Origin: Corynebacterium dentalis
GTDB lineage: Bacteria; Actinomycetota; Actinomycetes; Mycobacteriales; Mycobacteriaceae
Direction: 5' to 3'
Length of the DNA: 64,000 nt
Assembly: GCF_900232865.1 (NCBI RefSeq)
Contig: NZ_OCTS01000002.1
Location: 124,001-188,000 of the forward strand
The translations under genes were made by a program, and so were the position numbers. This document shows, one piece after another, positions 27,031-39,786 of this stretch. Under the pieces are notes generated by a model. The model was not told where the DNA came from. It ran no database searches and saw only the letters and a program-made list of their open reading frames with translations. Numbering within the stretch: position 1 is the first letter of the stretch; each line of letters opens with the position of its first letter.

Positions 27031-28110
27031 TTAGCGTCGGAAAAGAGAAGACACCAAGCCACCGACCAGCACGCCAACTGCCGCGCCGGTTCCCACCAGA
27101 CCAGCCTTGCCAGCCTCGGAAGAGCCGGTGCGAACCTCCTGGCGAACGCGGATGATGGCGGCTGGAGGAGCCTCTGGGCGCAGCTCAGCGAGGGACTCAG
27201 GGGTGGTCGCAGCCCATGCGGAGCAGTACAGCAGGATGCGCCAGATGAGATACATCGTCACCATGATGCCGATGATCGGACCGAAGGTGGCAGCGGCCGG
27301 GCTGCTCAGCGCGTTGGAGAAGAACAGCGTCGCGAACTGCTTGAAGATCTCGAAAATCACCGCGCCGATGACCGCAGCCTTGGCCACGGACTTGCGGTGC
27401 GTCTTGGCGCGAGGCAGCGCGCCAATCATCCAGACAAAGACCATCCAGTTGGCAATCACGCCGATGACCAGCGCAACAGCGAACGTGAGGAAGCGGATAC
27501 CCGGCACGTCCTGCAGACCCACCATCTCGATCAAAGTGCTCGTGAAGCCGGAGTTACCGATGGCGGTGATGGCAAAAGCAACGATCAAGGAGATCAACAG
27601 GCCGATCAGTGCCAACAGGTCCTTGAGCTTGCCCATGATGAAGTTGGCTGGGGCACCATCCACCTTCCACATGGCGGACGCACCCATGCGCAACTTACCC
27701 ACCCAGCCAAGCCCGGTCCACAGCGCCAAGAGCAGACCAATGGAGAACACGGAATTACGTTGGGCGATCGCATCTTCGATGACCGTGTTCAAGGTGTTGC
27801 CCAGCTCGCCGCCGGCACTATCGGTCACGCTCTTCGTGACTTCGTCCAACAGCTCTTGGTTGCCGGCCAGCATCATCGCCCCGATGGCGAAAGTCAGCAT
27901 CAGCAGTGGGAACAGGGACAACACGGAGAAGTACGTGATGGCTGCGGCGTACTGGTTGCCATCCTGATCCGTGTAGCGCTCATGCATGCGCATGATGTGG
28001 TCAAACCATGGCCACTTGTCGCGGTACTTATCGATGAAGCCGAGCTCGTCGTCTCGCGAGCGCTCCACTCCGTATTCGTCGAGGTTGTCCGAGTTCACTT
28101 GGGTGACCAT
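27031..28110 (-). CDS. YihY/BrkB-family inner membrane protein
   Basis: 359 residues. AAAITYFSVLSLFPLLMLTFA (about residues 55-75) is the signature of the YihY/UPF0761 family, with five or six further membrane segments and WRILLYCSAWAATTPE near residue 300. The C-terminal 50 residues end in a Gly/Val-rich hydrophobic helix and basic RR. Despite names such as ribonuclease BN or BrkB, no enzyme motif is visible and the function is unsettled. It is 170 bases downstream of trpS, separated by a terminator. Confidence 0.85.
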   Translation of the reverse strand: MVTQVNSDNLDEYGVERSRDDELGFIDKYRDKWPWFDHIMRMHERYTDQDGNQYAAAITYFSVLSLFPLLMLTFAIGAMMLAGNQELLDEVTKSVTDSAGGELGNTLNTVIEDAIAQRNSVFSIGLLLALWTGLGWVGKLRMGASAMWKVDGAPANFIMGKLKDLLALIGLLISLIVAFAITAIGNSGFTSTLIEMVGLQDVPGIRFLTFAVALVIGVIANWMVFVWMIGALPRAKTHRKSVAKAAVIGAVIFEIFKQFATLFFSNALSSPAAATFGPIIGIMVTMYLIWRILLYCSAWAATTPESLAELRPEAPPAAIIRVRQEVRTGSSEAGKAGLVGTGAAVGVLVGGLVSSLFRR

Positions 28111-28213
28111 TGTCCGCCATCCTTGTCGCGCAGGCGCGCTACGGCGGCTTGTTGGCAGATAACCGCTGCGCGCGTGCTGTTCTTAAAACGTCTTGCTGCA
28201 CACTGTAATGGAC

Positions 28214-28246
28214 AAAACCCCCTTGCTTGGTGGCAAGGGGGTTTTT
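28214..28246. terminator. Intrinsic terminator downstream of trpS (works on both strands)
   Basis: AAAACCCCCTTGC and GCAAGGGGGTTTTT form a strong stem with a short loop. T runs follow on either strand. It lies between trpS and the YihY gene, both on the minus strand. Confidence 0.85.
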
Positions 28247-28280
28247 GATGCGCTGCGGGCGGGTGCGGCGCGGAGATGGT

Positions 28281-30172
<1,892 letters not shown>

Positions 30173-30201
30173 TCCTCCCCCTTTCGCCCTCTGGCTGTTG
30201 C

Positions 30202-31215
30202 TTATGCGTATTCCACGAACACAGGCGAGTGGTCGCTCCACCGCAGGTCATACGCTGCAGCCTTGTCCACCCACGCCTTCTGCGCGCGCTGCATCAGCTG
30301 TTCGGTGGCCACTTGGAGGTCGATGCGCCACCCTGCGTTGGTATCAAACGCCTGCCCGCGGTACGTCCACCAGCTGAACACGTCCATGGACTCTGGGTCC
30401 AGGCGACGCATGACGTCGAACCACTGCGGTTGGGTGGCAGCACCATCGCGCAGGCGCTGCAGGGCGCGCTCGGCGGCGGCGTAGTCCACCGCTCCGTAGA
30501 AATCTCCGGCATCTCCGGCGGGGTTGCCGTTACGGCCGGAATCTTCTGCATCGCCCACCTGGGTCGCTTCGTCCGGCCACACGCCGAGGACGTGGTCGAG
30601 GAACGCGCGCTCGTCCGGCAGGTAGCCGGACTTGGTGCGATTGGTCTTCCAGTTCTTCAGGTCCGCCCGGCGATGGCAAATGTTCCAGTCGCCACCGATG
30701 ACGGTCGGGGTGTCCTGCGCAGCGCGGGCGTGCATGAACGGCGCGAAAGCATCCAGGAAGCGGTACTTTTCGTCTTGCTTTGCCGTGTTCGCGGAACCAG
30801 AGGGCAGGTACAGGCTGGCCACCGTGACGTCCCCGACCCTTTCCATGCCCGACGCCACCGTGGCCTCAACGTAGCGACCAGATTCATCAAACTCCCTGGC
30901 CTCGGGGATCTCTTCTCCCAGGTCAGCGTGGCCGAATCCCACGGTCACATCTTTGAGCTCCGTGCGAGACAGGATTCCTACGCCCGCTCGCCCCTTGGCC
31001 GCTGCAGGTGCTTGGGCGAGATGCCACCCAGCTTCCAGGGCGGGCTCGAGCGCCTGCTGAGTTTGCTTCTCATCAGCGCGAACCTCCTGCATGAGGACGA
31101 CATCCGCCCCAGACTCCTCCAACCAGAGGAGAAAGCCACGGTTTTCCTCGCTGCGCTGTTTGGCGGCAGCGCGGATTCCGTTGACGTTGACAGTGGCGAC
31201 GGTAAAGCTACTCAT
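30202..31215 (-). CDS. xthA: Exodeoxyribonuclease III (AP endonuclease)
   Basis: Cuts DNA at abasic sites in base-excision repair. 337 residues with NVNGIRAAAK, the metal-binding MQEVRADEKQ, YLPSG, catalytic GGDWNICHRRADLKNW, WWTYRG and the final WSDHSPVFVEY with the catalytic Asp-His. The usual length is about 260-275; an insert at about residues 225-270 (containing AEDSGRNGNPAGDAGDFYG) accounts for much of the excess. TAGGAT ends 8 bases before the ATG. Confidence 0.93.
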   Translation of the reverse strand: MSSFTVATVNVNGIRAAAKQRSEENRGFLLWLEESGADVVLMQEVRADEKQTQQALEPALEAGWHLAQAPAAAKGRAGVGILSRTELKDVTVGFGHADLGEEIPEAREFDESGRYVEATVASGMERVGDVTVASLYLPSGSANTAKQDEKYRFLDAFAPFMHARAAQDTPTVIGGDWNICHRRADLKNWKTNRTKSGYLPDERAFLDHVLGVWPDEATQVGDAEDSGRNGNPAGDAGDFYGAVDYAAAERALQRLRDGAATQPQWFDVMRRLDPESMDVFSWWTYRGQAFDTNAGWRIDLQVATEQLMQRAQKAWVDKAAAYDLRWSDHSPVFVEYA

Positions 31216-31223
31216 GGCACCAC

Positions 31224-31229
31224 ATCCTA
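31224..31229 (-). promoter_or_regulatory. xthA -10 hexamer (leaderless promoter)
   Basis: TAGGAT on the minus strand, ending 8 bases before the xthA ATG. Confidence 0.5.
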
Positions 31230-31274
31230 GCGAGTGGGCAAGACAATACAGTCCACCAGCTGGGTGGGCGGGGA

Positions 31275-32537
31275 TTAGTTTGTGGTAGCGCGAGTGTGGT
31301 GTCGGCGAAGAAAGAAGGCCGGAATCCACAACAACGCACCGCACGCGGCCATGATCGCACCTGCGAGCGCCGGCGCGGAGTACCCATAACCAGCACCGAT
31401 CACTGCACCACCCACGGCGGCGCCGGCAGCGTTGGCCATATTCAACGCGGAGTGATTGAGCGCGGCGGCCAGAGTCTGTGCCTCGCCCGCCACGTCCATC
31501 AGGCGAGTCTGGAGGCTGGGCACCAGCATGGAACCCATCGTGCCAATGAGCCCGAAGTTGAAGATGCCCAGCCACGCGACGTGCGAGGTGAAGTAGAAAG
31601 CGCTGAGGACGAAGATCAAAGTGATCAGCACACCGACGATGGTGAACTCCAAGTTCTTATCCGCCAGCATGCCGCCCACATAGGTACCGATGATCATGCC
31701 GATGCCGTAGACCATCAATGGAATCCAAATGAGATGGGCACTAAATCCCGCGTTCTCCGTAAGGCTGAACGTGATGTAGGTGTAGACCGCGAACATGCCT
31801 CCAAAGCCCACGGTGCCGATACCCAAAGTGAACAGCACCTGCGAGTTGATGAGCGCACCCAGTTCCGTCATGGGATTAGTGGACGGCATCTGAGTCATGT
31901 GCGGGACAGCGAACCAGAGGGCCACAAACGTCACCGCGCCGATAATGGCCACAGCGAGGAACGCGGTGTTCCATCCGAATGTGGCGCCCATCCACTGTGC
32001 AGCGGGCACGCCGATGACCGTGGCCACCGAAAGACCCAGTCCAGACAGAGCCACGTACTTACCGCGCTTGCCTGTCGGTGCCAAGGACGCAGAGATCAGC
32101 GCCACCACGGAGAAGTACGCGCCGTGGGGGAAGCCAGCGATGAAGCGGGAGACCAGCAGCATCTCGTAGGAAGTGGCGAACACGGACAGGCCGTTGCCCA
32201 CAGTGAATGCGATCATCAGGATCAGCGCCAAACGACGGCGCGGAACCCGGCCCGTCAACGTGGTGATCAGTGGCGCACCCACCACCACACCCAGAGCGTA
32301 GGCGGAGATGACGTGACCAGCCTGGTCCTCTGAGATTTGGAAATCCGAAGCTATCAGATTCAGCAGGCCCATGGCCACGAACTCGGTGGTGCCAATTCCG
32401 AACCCACCTAGCGCCATAGCGACCATCGTGATGATGACGCGACGATGCGAAATTTCGGTCTGTCGCGGCAACGGATGACGCTTCAGGGGTGCGCGGAGGC
32501 TCGGGCGGGTGCGGGGGGTGGAGCTATTTTCAGTCAC
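31275..32537 (-). CDS. MFS transporter, DHA1 drug/sugar exporter type
   Basis: 420 residues from GTG 32537, with about twelve membrane segments after a basic, Pro/Arg-rich N-terminal stretch of 35 residues. GFGIGTTEFVAMGLLNLIA in helix 1 and RFIAGFPHGAYFSV in helix 4 are typical of the AraJ/YdhP/PbuE-like branch of the DHA1 family, proton-driven exporters of nucleosides, sugars or drugs. The loop between helices 2 and 3 has the motif A-like GRVPRRRL. The substrate is unknown. Confidence 0.87.
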   Translation of the reverse strand: MTENSSTPRTRPSLRAPLKRHPLPRQTEISHRRVIITMVAMALGGFGIGTTEFVAMGLLNLIASDFQISEDQAGHVISAYALGVVVGAPLITTLTGRVPRRRLALILMIAFTVGNGLSVFATSYEMLLVSRFIAGFPHGAYFSVVALISASLAPTGKRGKYVALSGLGLSVATVIGVPAAQWMGATFGWNTAFLAVAIIGAVTFVALWFAVPHMTQMPSTNPMTELGALINSQVLFTLGIGTVGFGGMFAVYTYITFSLTENAGFSAHLIWIPLMVYGIGMIIGTYVGGMLADKNLEFTIVGVLITLIFVLSAFYFTSHVAWLGIFNFGLIGTMGSMLVPSLQTRLMDVAGEAQTLAAALNHSALNMANAAGAAVGGAVIGAGYGYSAPALAGAIMAACGALLWIPAFFLRRHHTRATTN

Positions 32538-32803
32538 AGGAATGCATCAAACCTTGATCTTTGAGTGCAGGTCTATTGAGGTGGGCGCCAGTGGCGCAAA
32601 TGAAAAAATTTCTAAAGTTATTTATGCCTTTGGGGACGGTTATTGCTCCGCGCCCCAGCCGTGCCACAGGCATGTTACTTCACGTAGTCTTGAACACTAG
32701 ACCGGCTGAAAACCGATGGCGAACGCTACACGATCGCCCACTCGGAGCACAGCCGAAGTAATAGAAGATACCCCACCCACCAAGCAGGGAGACAGAAAGC
32801 CTC

Positions 32804-35026
<2,223 letters not shown>

Positions 35027-35035
35027 CTTCTTGCG

Positions 35036-35063
35036 TAAGGCCCCTCAGAACTGAGGGCCTTAA
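35036..35063 (+). terminator. First terminator after icd
   Basis: TAAGGCCCCTCAG and CTGAGGGCCTTA form a stem with a 3-base loop, starting 10 bases after the icd stop. Confidence 0.75.
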
Positions 35064-35068
35064 CAATT

Positions 35069-35107
35069 AAGTGGGGAGGTCGGAAATCGCCGACTTCCCC
35101 ACTTTTT
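35069..35107 (+). terminator. Second terminator after icd
   Basis: GTGGGGAGGTCGG pairs with CCGACTTCCCCAC and is followed by TTTTT. With the preceding stem it makes a tandem pair. Confidence 0.85.
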
Positions 35108-35191
35108 GCCTCTCAACCGTTAAAACAGACCAAGCAGTCCGCACAACACACCGCATTCCACCTGCAATTTTCCGCCACGGTCTAAGAAAAA

Positions 35192-35232
35192 TAGACAGAG
35201 CGGTTTGTTTCGTCCCGCTTCCCCGCTATAGT
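35192..35232 (+). promoter_or_regulatory. metY promoter with a McbR-like operator
   Basis: TTGTTT (35205-35210) and TATAGT (35227-35232) are 16 bases apart, giving a leader of about 95 bases. TAGAC, six bases, then GTTTG (35192-35207) partly matches the McbR site TAGAC-N6-GTCTA and overlaps the -35. The rest of the 35108-35335 gap holds no gene. Confidence 0.5.
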
Positions 35233-35335
35233 CGGCAGTCAAGTCTTTAATGAATTCTCATTAAGCATCAAACGCTCAAGCAACAAATACAGTGAACTAG
35301 ACACCTCACCGATAGCAGAACAGGAAGCACTCACC

Positions 35336-36667
35336 ATGACTAAGTACGACAACTCAGACGTAGCCAACTGGGGATTCGCCACCCGCCAGATCCACGCCGG
35401 ACAGGAAGTGGATTCCACCGGAGCCCGCAACCTCCCCATCCACTTCTCCACTTCTTTCGTGTTCGATTCCGCTGAGCACGCCAAGCAGCGCTTCGCGCTG
35501 GAGGACCTGGGTCCCGTTTACTCCCGCCTGACCAACCCCACGGTGGAAGCAGTGGAAAACCGGGTGACCTCGCTGGAAGGTGGCGTGCATGGCGTCGCGT
35601 TTGCTTCCGGTCAGGCTGCGGAAACGGCCGCGATTCTGAACCTCGCTGGCGCAGGCGACCACATCGTGACCTCCCCTCGCCTCTACGGAGGTACCGAGAC
35701 CCTCTTCCAGGTCACCCTGAAGCGTCTGGGAATCGACGTGACGTTCGTGGAAAACCCTGACGATCCAGAGTCTTGGCAGGCAGCGGTTCAGGACAACACC
35801 GTGGCCTTCTACGGCGAGACCTTTGCCAACCCGCAGGCGGACGTGCTCAATATCCCCGTGATCGCAGAGCTGGCCCACAAGAACCAGGTACCGCTGATCG
35901 TGGACAACACCTTGGCTACCGCCGCACTGGTTCGCCCGCTGGAACTGGGCGCGGACGTCGTGGTGGCATCCCTGACCAAGTTCTACACGGGCAACGGTTC
36001 CGCTCTGGGCGGCATCCTCATCGATGGTGGCAAGTTTGACTGGACCGTAGAGCGCAACGGTAAGCCAGTCTTCCCCGGCTTCGTCACCCCAGATCCTGCC
36101 TACCACGGACTGAAGTACGCTGACCTGGCCCCAGCCGCTTTCGGCCTCAAGGCACGCGTGGGTCTGCTCCGCGATACCGGCGCTACGCTGTCCGCCCTCA
36201 ACGCATGGGTCATCGCGCAGGGTCTGGACACCCTGTCTCTCCGCGTGAACAAGCACAATGAGAACGCCCGCGCGGTTGCCGAGTTCCTGGCTGCCAATGA
36301 CAAGGTCGGCACCGTGAACTACGCGGGTCTTGAGTCTTCCCCGTGGTACTCCGTCAAGCAGGAACTGGGCTTGGATTACACCGGTTCCGTGCTCGCGTTC
36401 GATCTGAAGATCGAGGATGCCAACAGCGATGCCGCCCGCGACCTGGCATGGAAGTTCATCGATGCCCTGAAGCTGCACTCCAACCTCGCCAACGTGGGCG
36501 ACGTGCGCTCCCTGGTGGTTCACCCCGCCACCACCACGCACTCTCAGTCCGATGAGGCTGGTTTGGCTCGCGGTGGTATCACGAAGGCCACCGTGCGCCT
36601 GTCCGTGGGTATCGAGGACATCGATGACATTCTGGCCGATTTGAAGCGCGGCTTCGAGGCCATTTAG
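35336..36667 (+). CDS. metY: O-acetylhomoserine sulfhydrylase
   Basis: PLP enzyme making homocysteine from O-acetylhomoserine and sulfide. 443 residues, the size of MetY and larger than MetB/MetC-type enzymes. NWGFATRQIHAGQ at the start, YSRLTNPTVEAVE, FASGQAAETAAIL, ETFANPQADVLNI, VDNTLATAALVRPLELGADVVVAS with SLTKFYTGNGSA containing the PLP Lys, and VHPATTTHSQ near the end are all family signatures. metX follows after 79 bases, providing its substrate. Confidence 0.95.
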   Translation: MTKYDNSDVANWGFATRQIHAGQEVDSTGARNLPIHFSTSFVFDSAEHAKQRFALEDLGPVYSRLTNPTVEAVENRVTSLEGGVHGVAFASGQAAETAAILNLAGAGDHIVTSPRLYGGTETLFQVTLKRLGIDVTFVENPDDPESWQAAVQDNTVAFYGETFANPQADVLNIPVIAELAHKNQVPLIVDNTLATAALVRPLELGADVVVASLTKFYTGNGSALGGILIDGGKFDWTVERNGKPVFPGFVTPDPAYHGLKYADLAPAAFGLKARVGLLRDTGATLSALNAWVIAQGLDTLSLRVNKHNENARAVAEFLAANDKVGTVNYAGLESSPWYSVKQELGLDYTGSVLAFDLKIEDANSDAARDLAWKFIDALKLHSNLANVGDVRSLVVHPATTTHSQSDEAGLARGGITKATVRLSVGIEDIDDILADLKRGFEAI

Positions 36668-36686
36668 TCTAAGGTTCACTGCATGT

Positions 36687-36709
36687 GTGTGGCGCACATC
36701 ACGCCACAC
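36687..36709 (+). terminator. Hairpin between metY and metX
   Basis: GTGTGGCG pairs with CGCCACAC over a 7-base loop, followed by ACTTTGTGACCCTTTT. It could be a partial terminator or processing site. The same bases include TGTGG-N6-TCACG (36688-36703), eight of ten matches to the GlxR half-sites TGTGA/TCACA. Confidence 0.45.
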
Positions 36710-36746
36710 TTTGTGACCCTTTTCCACGCGCTCCGAAGGAAACCCC

Positions 36747-37916
36747 ATGGTGAACGTTGACCTCCTACCCGCATCAGGGCAGTCCACCACGATTTCCGTG
36801 GGCGATGTGGTCACCGAGGCCGGCGTCACCATTCCGGATGTGCAGATCTCCTTCTTCGCCTTCTACGACGCCACCTCTGCCGATCCGAACTACGCCGATT
36901 TCTCCGAAGGTCCCGAGCCCGGGCTGGATGTAGACCAGCGGCCCATACTTCTGATCGAGCACGCGCTCACTGGCGATGGAAACCTGGCCGACTGGTGGTT
37001 CGAGATGGTCGGTCCGCACAAGCCGTTAGACACTACGCGCTACCTGATCTTGTGCAGCAACGTCCTGGGCGGATGCATGGGATCCACGGGACCCTGTTCG
37101 CCACACCCGGACGGCAAAGCGTGGGGTTCGCGCTTCCCCGGTATCTCCATCCGGGACATGGTCACCGCCGAAAAGGCACTGATTGATGCACTCGGCATCT
37201 CCCACATTCAAGCCGTGATCGGCGCCTCGATGGGTGGCGCGCGCACGCTCGAATGGACACTGATGTTCCCCGATTACGTGGGGGCCGCGCTCCCCATCGC
37301 CGTCAGCGCCCGCGCCTCCGCGTGGCAGATCGGTCTGCAATCCAGCCAGATCCGCTTCATCGAAAACGATCCGCACTGGCACGGCGGTGACTACTACGAA
37401 ACCGGCCACACCCCTGCGGAAGGCATGGGCCAAGCCCGGAGGATCGCTCACTTGACCTATCGCGGTGAGCTGGAGATTGACGAGCGGTTTGGCGTCGACC
37501 CACAAAGAAACGAAAACCCCTACGGCGCGTATCGCCGGGCTGACCAGCGGTTCGCCGTGGAGAGCTACCTGGACCGGCAGGCTGAAAAGTTAAAGGAACG
37601 TTTCGACGCAGGCAGCTATGTTGCCCTCACTGATGCCCTCAACCGGCACGATGTGGGGCGTGGGCGCGGCGGAATGAATGCGGCCTTGGCGAAATCGCAA
37701 GTGCCGACGATGATCGCTGGTGTGGACACGGACATTCTGTACCCGTGGCACCAGCAGGAGCACCTGTCGCGCAACTTGGGAGACTTCATCGGGCTATCTC
37801 AAATCACATCCCCGACCGGCCACGATGGATTCTTGATCGAAGGCCGTCAGATGGGATTGATTCTGCAGAAGTTCCTACTCAAGGCCGAGCACATCTGCCA
37901 GGACGTGCGGGAGTAA
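36747..37916 (+). CDS. metX: Homoserine O-acetyltransferase
   Basis: Acetylates homoserine with acetyl-CoA in methionine synthesis. 389 residues of the alpha/beta-hydrolase type: EHALTGDGNLADWW, LGGCMGSTGPCSPHPDG, nucleophile Ser in IGASMGGARTLEW (about residue 155), Asp in AGVDTDILYPW and catalytic His in SPTGHDGFLIEG. AAGGAAA sits before the ATG. Likely co-transcribed with metY through the hairpin at 36687-36709. Confidence 0.95.
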   Translation: MVNVDLLPASGQSTTISVGDVVTEAGVTIPDVQISFFAFYDATSADPNYADFSEGPEPGLDVDQRPILLIEHALTGDGNLADWWFEMVGPHKPLDTTRYLILCSNVLGGCMGSTGPCSPHPDGKAWGSRFPGISIRDMVTAEKALIDALGISHIQAVIGASMGGARTLEWTLMFPDYVGAALPIAVSARASAWQIGLQSSQIRFIENDPHWHGGDYYETGHTPAEGMGQARRIAHLTYRGELEIDERFGVDPQRNENPYGAYRRADQRFAVESYLDRQAEKLKERFDAGSYVALTDALNRHDVGRGRGGMNAALAKSQVPTMIAGVDTDILYPWHQQEHLSRNLGDFIGLSQITSPTGHDGFLIEGRQMGLILQKFLLKAEHICQDVRE

Positions 37917-37920
37917 GCGG

Positions 37921-38331
37921 CTAGCTTCCCAGGGGATCCACGCTGACGGCGATCCACAGCATCGCGAAACCCAGCAGGGCGGTGAAAAGGGAATCGAACT
38001 TCCTGCTCCGCACCGCCAGCACGCCCATGATGCGGGAATCCACCAGCCAGCGGATCACCGCGAGGTACACCAGTGCCCCGCCCAGCACGGACGCTCCGCG
38101 GCGCCAGTGCTCCTGCGCGATCCACAGCAGAGCAAACACAACCATCACCGCGAACAAGCCCACCAACACTCGCTGCGCCACGGCAGGGAGCGGCGAAGCG
38201 GGGACGGCGCGGTCATGAGGATTGTCCAACAGCCGGGCGCGGGCGTCGCCCACTTGGGCAGGCTTGGACACCTCGTGGCCCTTATCGATCAGAGGCTGGC
38301 GCTCGTTCGGCGACTGTACGGGGTGGGACAT
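37921..38331 (-). CDS. DUF3017 membrane protein
   Basis: 136 residues. A hydrophilic N-terminus of about 50 residues is followed by three hydrophobic segments (VLVGLFAVMVVFALLWIA, GASVLGGALVYLAVIRWLV, LFTALLGFAMLWIAVSV) with the pattern R-x-GA in between, as in the DUF3017 family of actinobacteria. AAGG lies 7 bases before the ATG. It is 32 bases downstream of folD, so it is probably in the same transcript. Function unknown. Confidence 0.78.
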   Translation of the reverse strand: MSHPVQSPNERQPLIDKGHEVSKPAQVGDARARLLDNPHDRAVPASPLPAVAQRVLVGLFAVMVVFALLWIAQEHWRRGASVLGGALVYLAVIRWLVDSRIMGVLAVRSRKFDSLFTALLGFAMLWIAVSVDPLGS

Positions 38332-38363
38332 GCAGAAACCTTGGGCGTAGTTACGCTAGCGGG

Positions 38364-39215
38364 TTACTTGTTGAGCTTTTCAGCGCGCTCGACCACGTTG
38401 CGCACCAGGAATGCGCGGGTCAATGGGCCCACACCGCCGGGGTTGGGGGAAACGAAACCAGCGACGTCCCACACGTCTGGGTGCACATCACCCAACAGTT
38501 TGCCGTCCTTGCGGGAGACACCCACGTCCAGCACTGCTGCGCCGGGCTTGATCATGTCCGTGGTGAGCATGTGTGGCACGCCAGCAGCGGCCACGATGAC
38601 ATCCGCGTTCTTCGTCTCTGCAGCCAGATCCTTGGTACCGGTATGGCACAGGGTGACGGTGGAATTTTCTGACCGGCGGGTCAGCATCAAGCCAATGGGG
38701 CGACCCACGGTCACTCCGCGGCCAATCACCACTACCTTGGCTCCGTTGAGCTCCACGTCGAAGCGGCGGAGCAGGGAGATTGCGCCGTTCGGGGTGCACG
38801 GCAGCGGCGCTGGCTCGTTGAGCACGAGCTTGCCAAGGTTCACCGGGTGCAGGCCATCGGCATCCTTGGCGGGATCGATGCGCTCCAGCACGGCGTTCTC
38901 ATCGAGGTGCTTCGGCAAAGGCAGCTGCACGATGTAGCCGGTGCAGGCTGGATCCTCGTTGAGCTCGTCAATCGTGGCGTTCAGCTCTTCTTGGGAAACA
39001 TCCGCCGGTAGATCCTTGCGGATGGAGTTGATGCCCACCTGTTCGCAATCGCGGTGCTTCATGCGGACATAGGACTGGCTGGCTGGATCCTCACCGACCA
39101 ACACGGTGGCCAGTCCCGGGGTAACACCCTTGTCACGAAGCGCATCCACGCGGGTCTTGAGATCCGCAAAGATCTCATCGCGGTACATATTTCCATCCAG
39201 TTTGGTAGCAGCCAT
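38364..39215 (-). CDS. folD: Methylenetetrahydrofolate dehydrogenase / cyclohydrolase
   Basis: Interconverts methylene-, methenyl- and formyl-tetrahydrofolate. 283 residues with [20 protein letters not shown] (catalytic Lys in the YVxxK pattern), [44 protein letters not shown] and the C-terminal [18 protein letters not shown] 39215 is chosen; an ATG three codons earlier is possible. AATAAT ends 7 bases before it, suggesting a leaderless message. Confidence 0.95.
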   Translation of the reverse strand: MAATKLDGNMYRDEIFADLKTRVDALRDKGVTPGLATVLVGEDPASQSYVRMKHRDCEQVGINSIRKDLPADVSQEELNATIDELNEDPACTGYIVQLPLPKHLDENAVLERIDPAKDADGLHPVNLGKLVLNEPAPLPCTPNGAISLLRRFDVELNGAKVVVIGRGVTVGRPIGLMLTRRSENSTVTLCHTGTKDLAAETKNADVIVAAAGVPHMLTTDMIKPGAAVLDVGVSRKDGKLLGDVHPDVWDVAGFVSPNPGGVGPLTRAFLVRNVVERAEKLNK

Positions 39216-39222
39216 GCGCCCC

Positions 39223-39228
39223 ATTATT
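39223..39228 (-). promoter_or_regulatory. folD -10 hexamer
   Basis: AATAAT on the minus strand, ending 7 bases before ATG 39215 and close to the stop of the upstream methyltransferase gene. Confidence 0.4.
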
Positions 39229-39234
39229 CCACGC

Positions 39235-39720
39235 TCATTCTCCGCCGGGGAATCCGAACTGGCGCCACGCCTCATACGTGGCTACAGCAGCCGCATTAGA
39301 CAGATTCATGCTGCGCCGCCCGGGAAGCATGGGGATGCGCACCTGCTGGGTGATGCGTGGATGGGTCAGCACCTCCTCTGCCAAACCAGTGGGCTCCGGA
39401 CCAAACAGCAGCACGTCCCCCGGCTGGTACTCAATATCCGTATGCCACACGTCCGCGTGGGCGGAAAACGCAAAGATGCGGGATTTAGGAAGTGCCATGA
39501 AGGCCTCGTGAAAATTCGCGTGCTGGGTGACATCCGCCAGATCGTGGTAATCCAAGCCCGCGCGCTTGACGTTCTTTTCGTCGAAATTGAAACCCAACGG
39601 ACCCGCAAGATGCAACGATGCGCCAGCACCGGCGCACATGCGGATCGCGTTGCCCGTATTCGGAGGGATGACCGGGCGGTCAAAAATGACGTTGATCAGC
39701 CCGGCGCGTGGTGGCGTCAC
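39235..39720 (-). CDS. trmL: tRNA (cytidine/uridine-34-2'-O)-methyltransferase, TrmL type
   Basis: SPOUT-class RNA methyltransferase, 161 residues, the short form lacking extra RNA-binding domains. Motifs: [21 protein letters not shown] at the N-terminus, [10 protein letters not shown], and [18 protein letters not shown], which forms the C-terminal trefoil knot that binds S-adenosylmethionine. GTG 39720 is the only start that gives the family length, though the upstream signal is poor. Methylates the wobble base of tRNA-Leu in other bacteria; ends 19 bases before folD. Confidence 0.87.
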   Translation of the reverse strand: MTPPRAGLINVIFDRPVIPPNTGNAIRMCAGAGASLHLAGPLGFNFDEKNVKRAGLDYHDLADVTQHANFHEAFMALPKSRIFAFSAHADVWHTDIEYQPGDVLLFGPEPTGLAEEVLTHPRITQQVRIPMLPGRRSMNLSNAAAVATYEAWRQFGFPGGE

Positions 39721-39773
39721 CTCATCTGAGCTGCGCGTTGTTGGGTCTTGAACCACGAGAAACCATCTACCTG

Positions 39774-39779
39774 TAGAAA
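39774..39779 (+). promoter_or_regulatory. -10 hexamer of the 39787 gene
   Basis: TAGAAA ends 7 bases before ATG 39787. Confidence 0.45.
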
Positions 39780-39786
39780 CGAATAT

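Noticed and set aside
35354..36832. Open frame of 492 codons opposite metY
   Set aside because: Same cause: a shadow of a coding gene, with no ribosome-binding site or family match.
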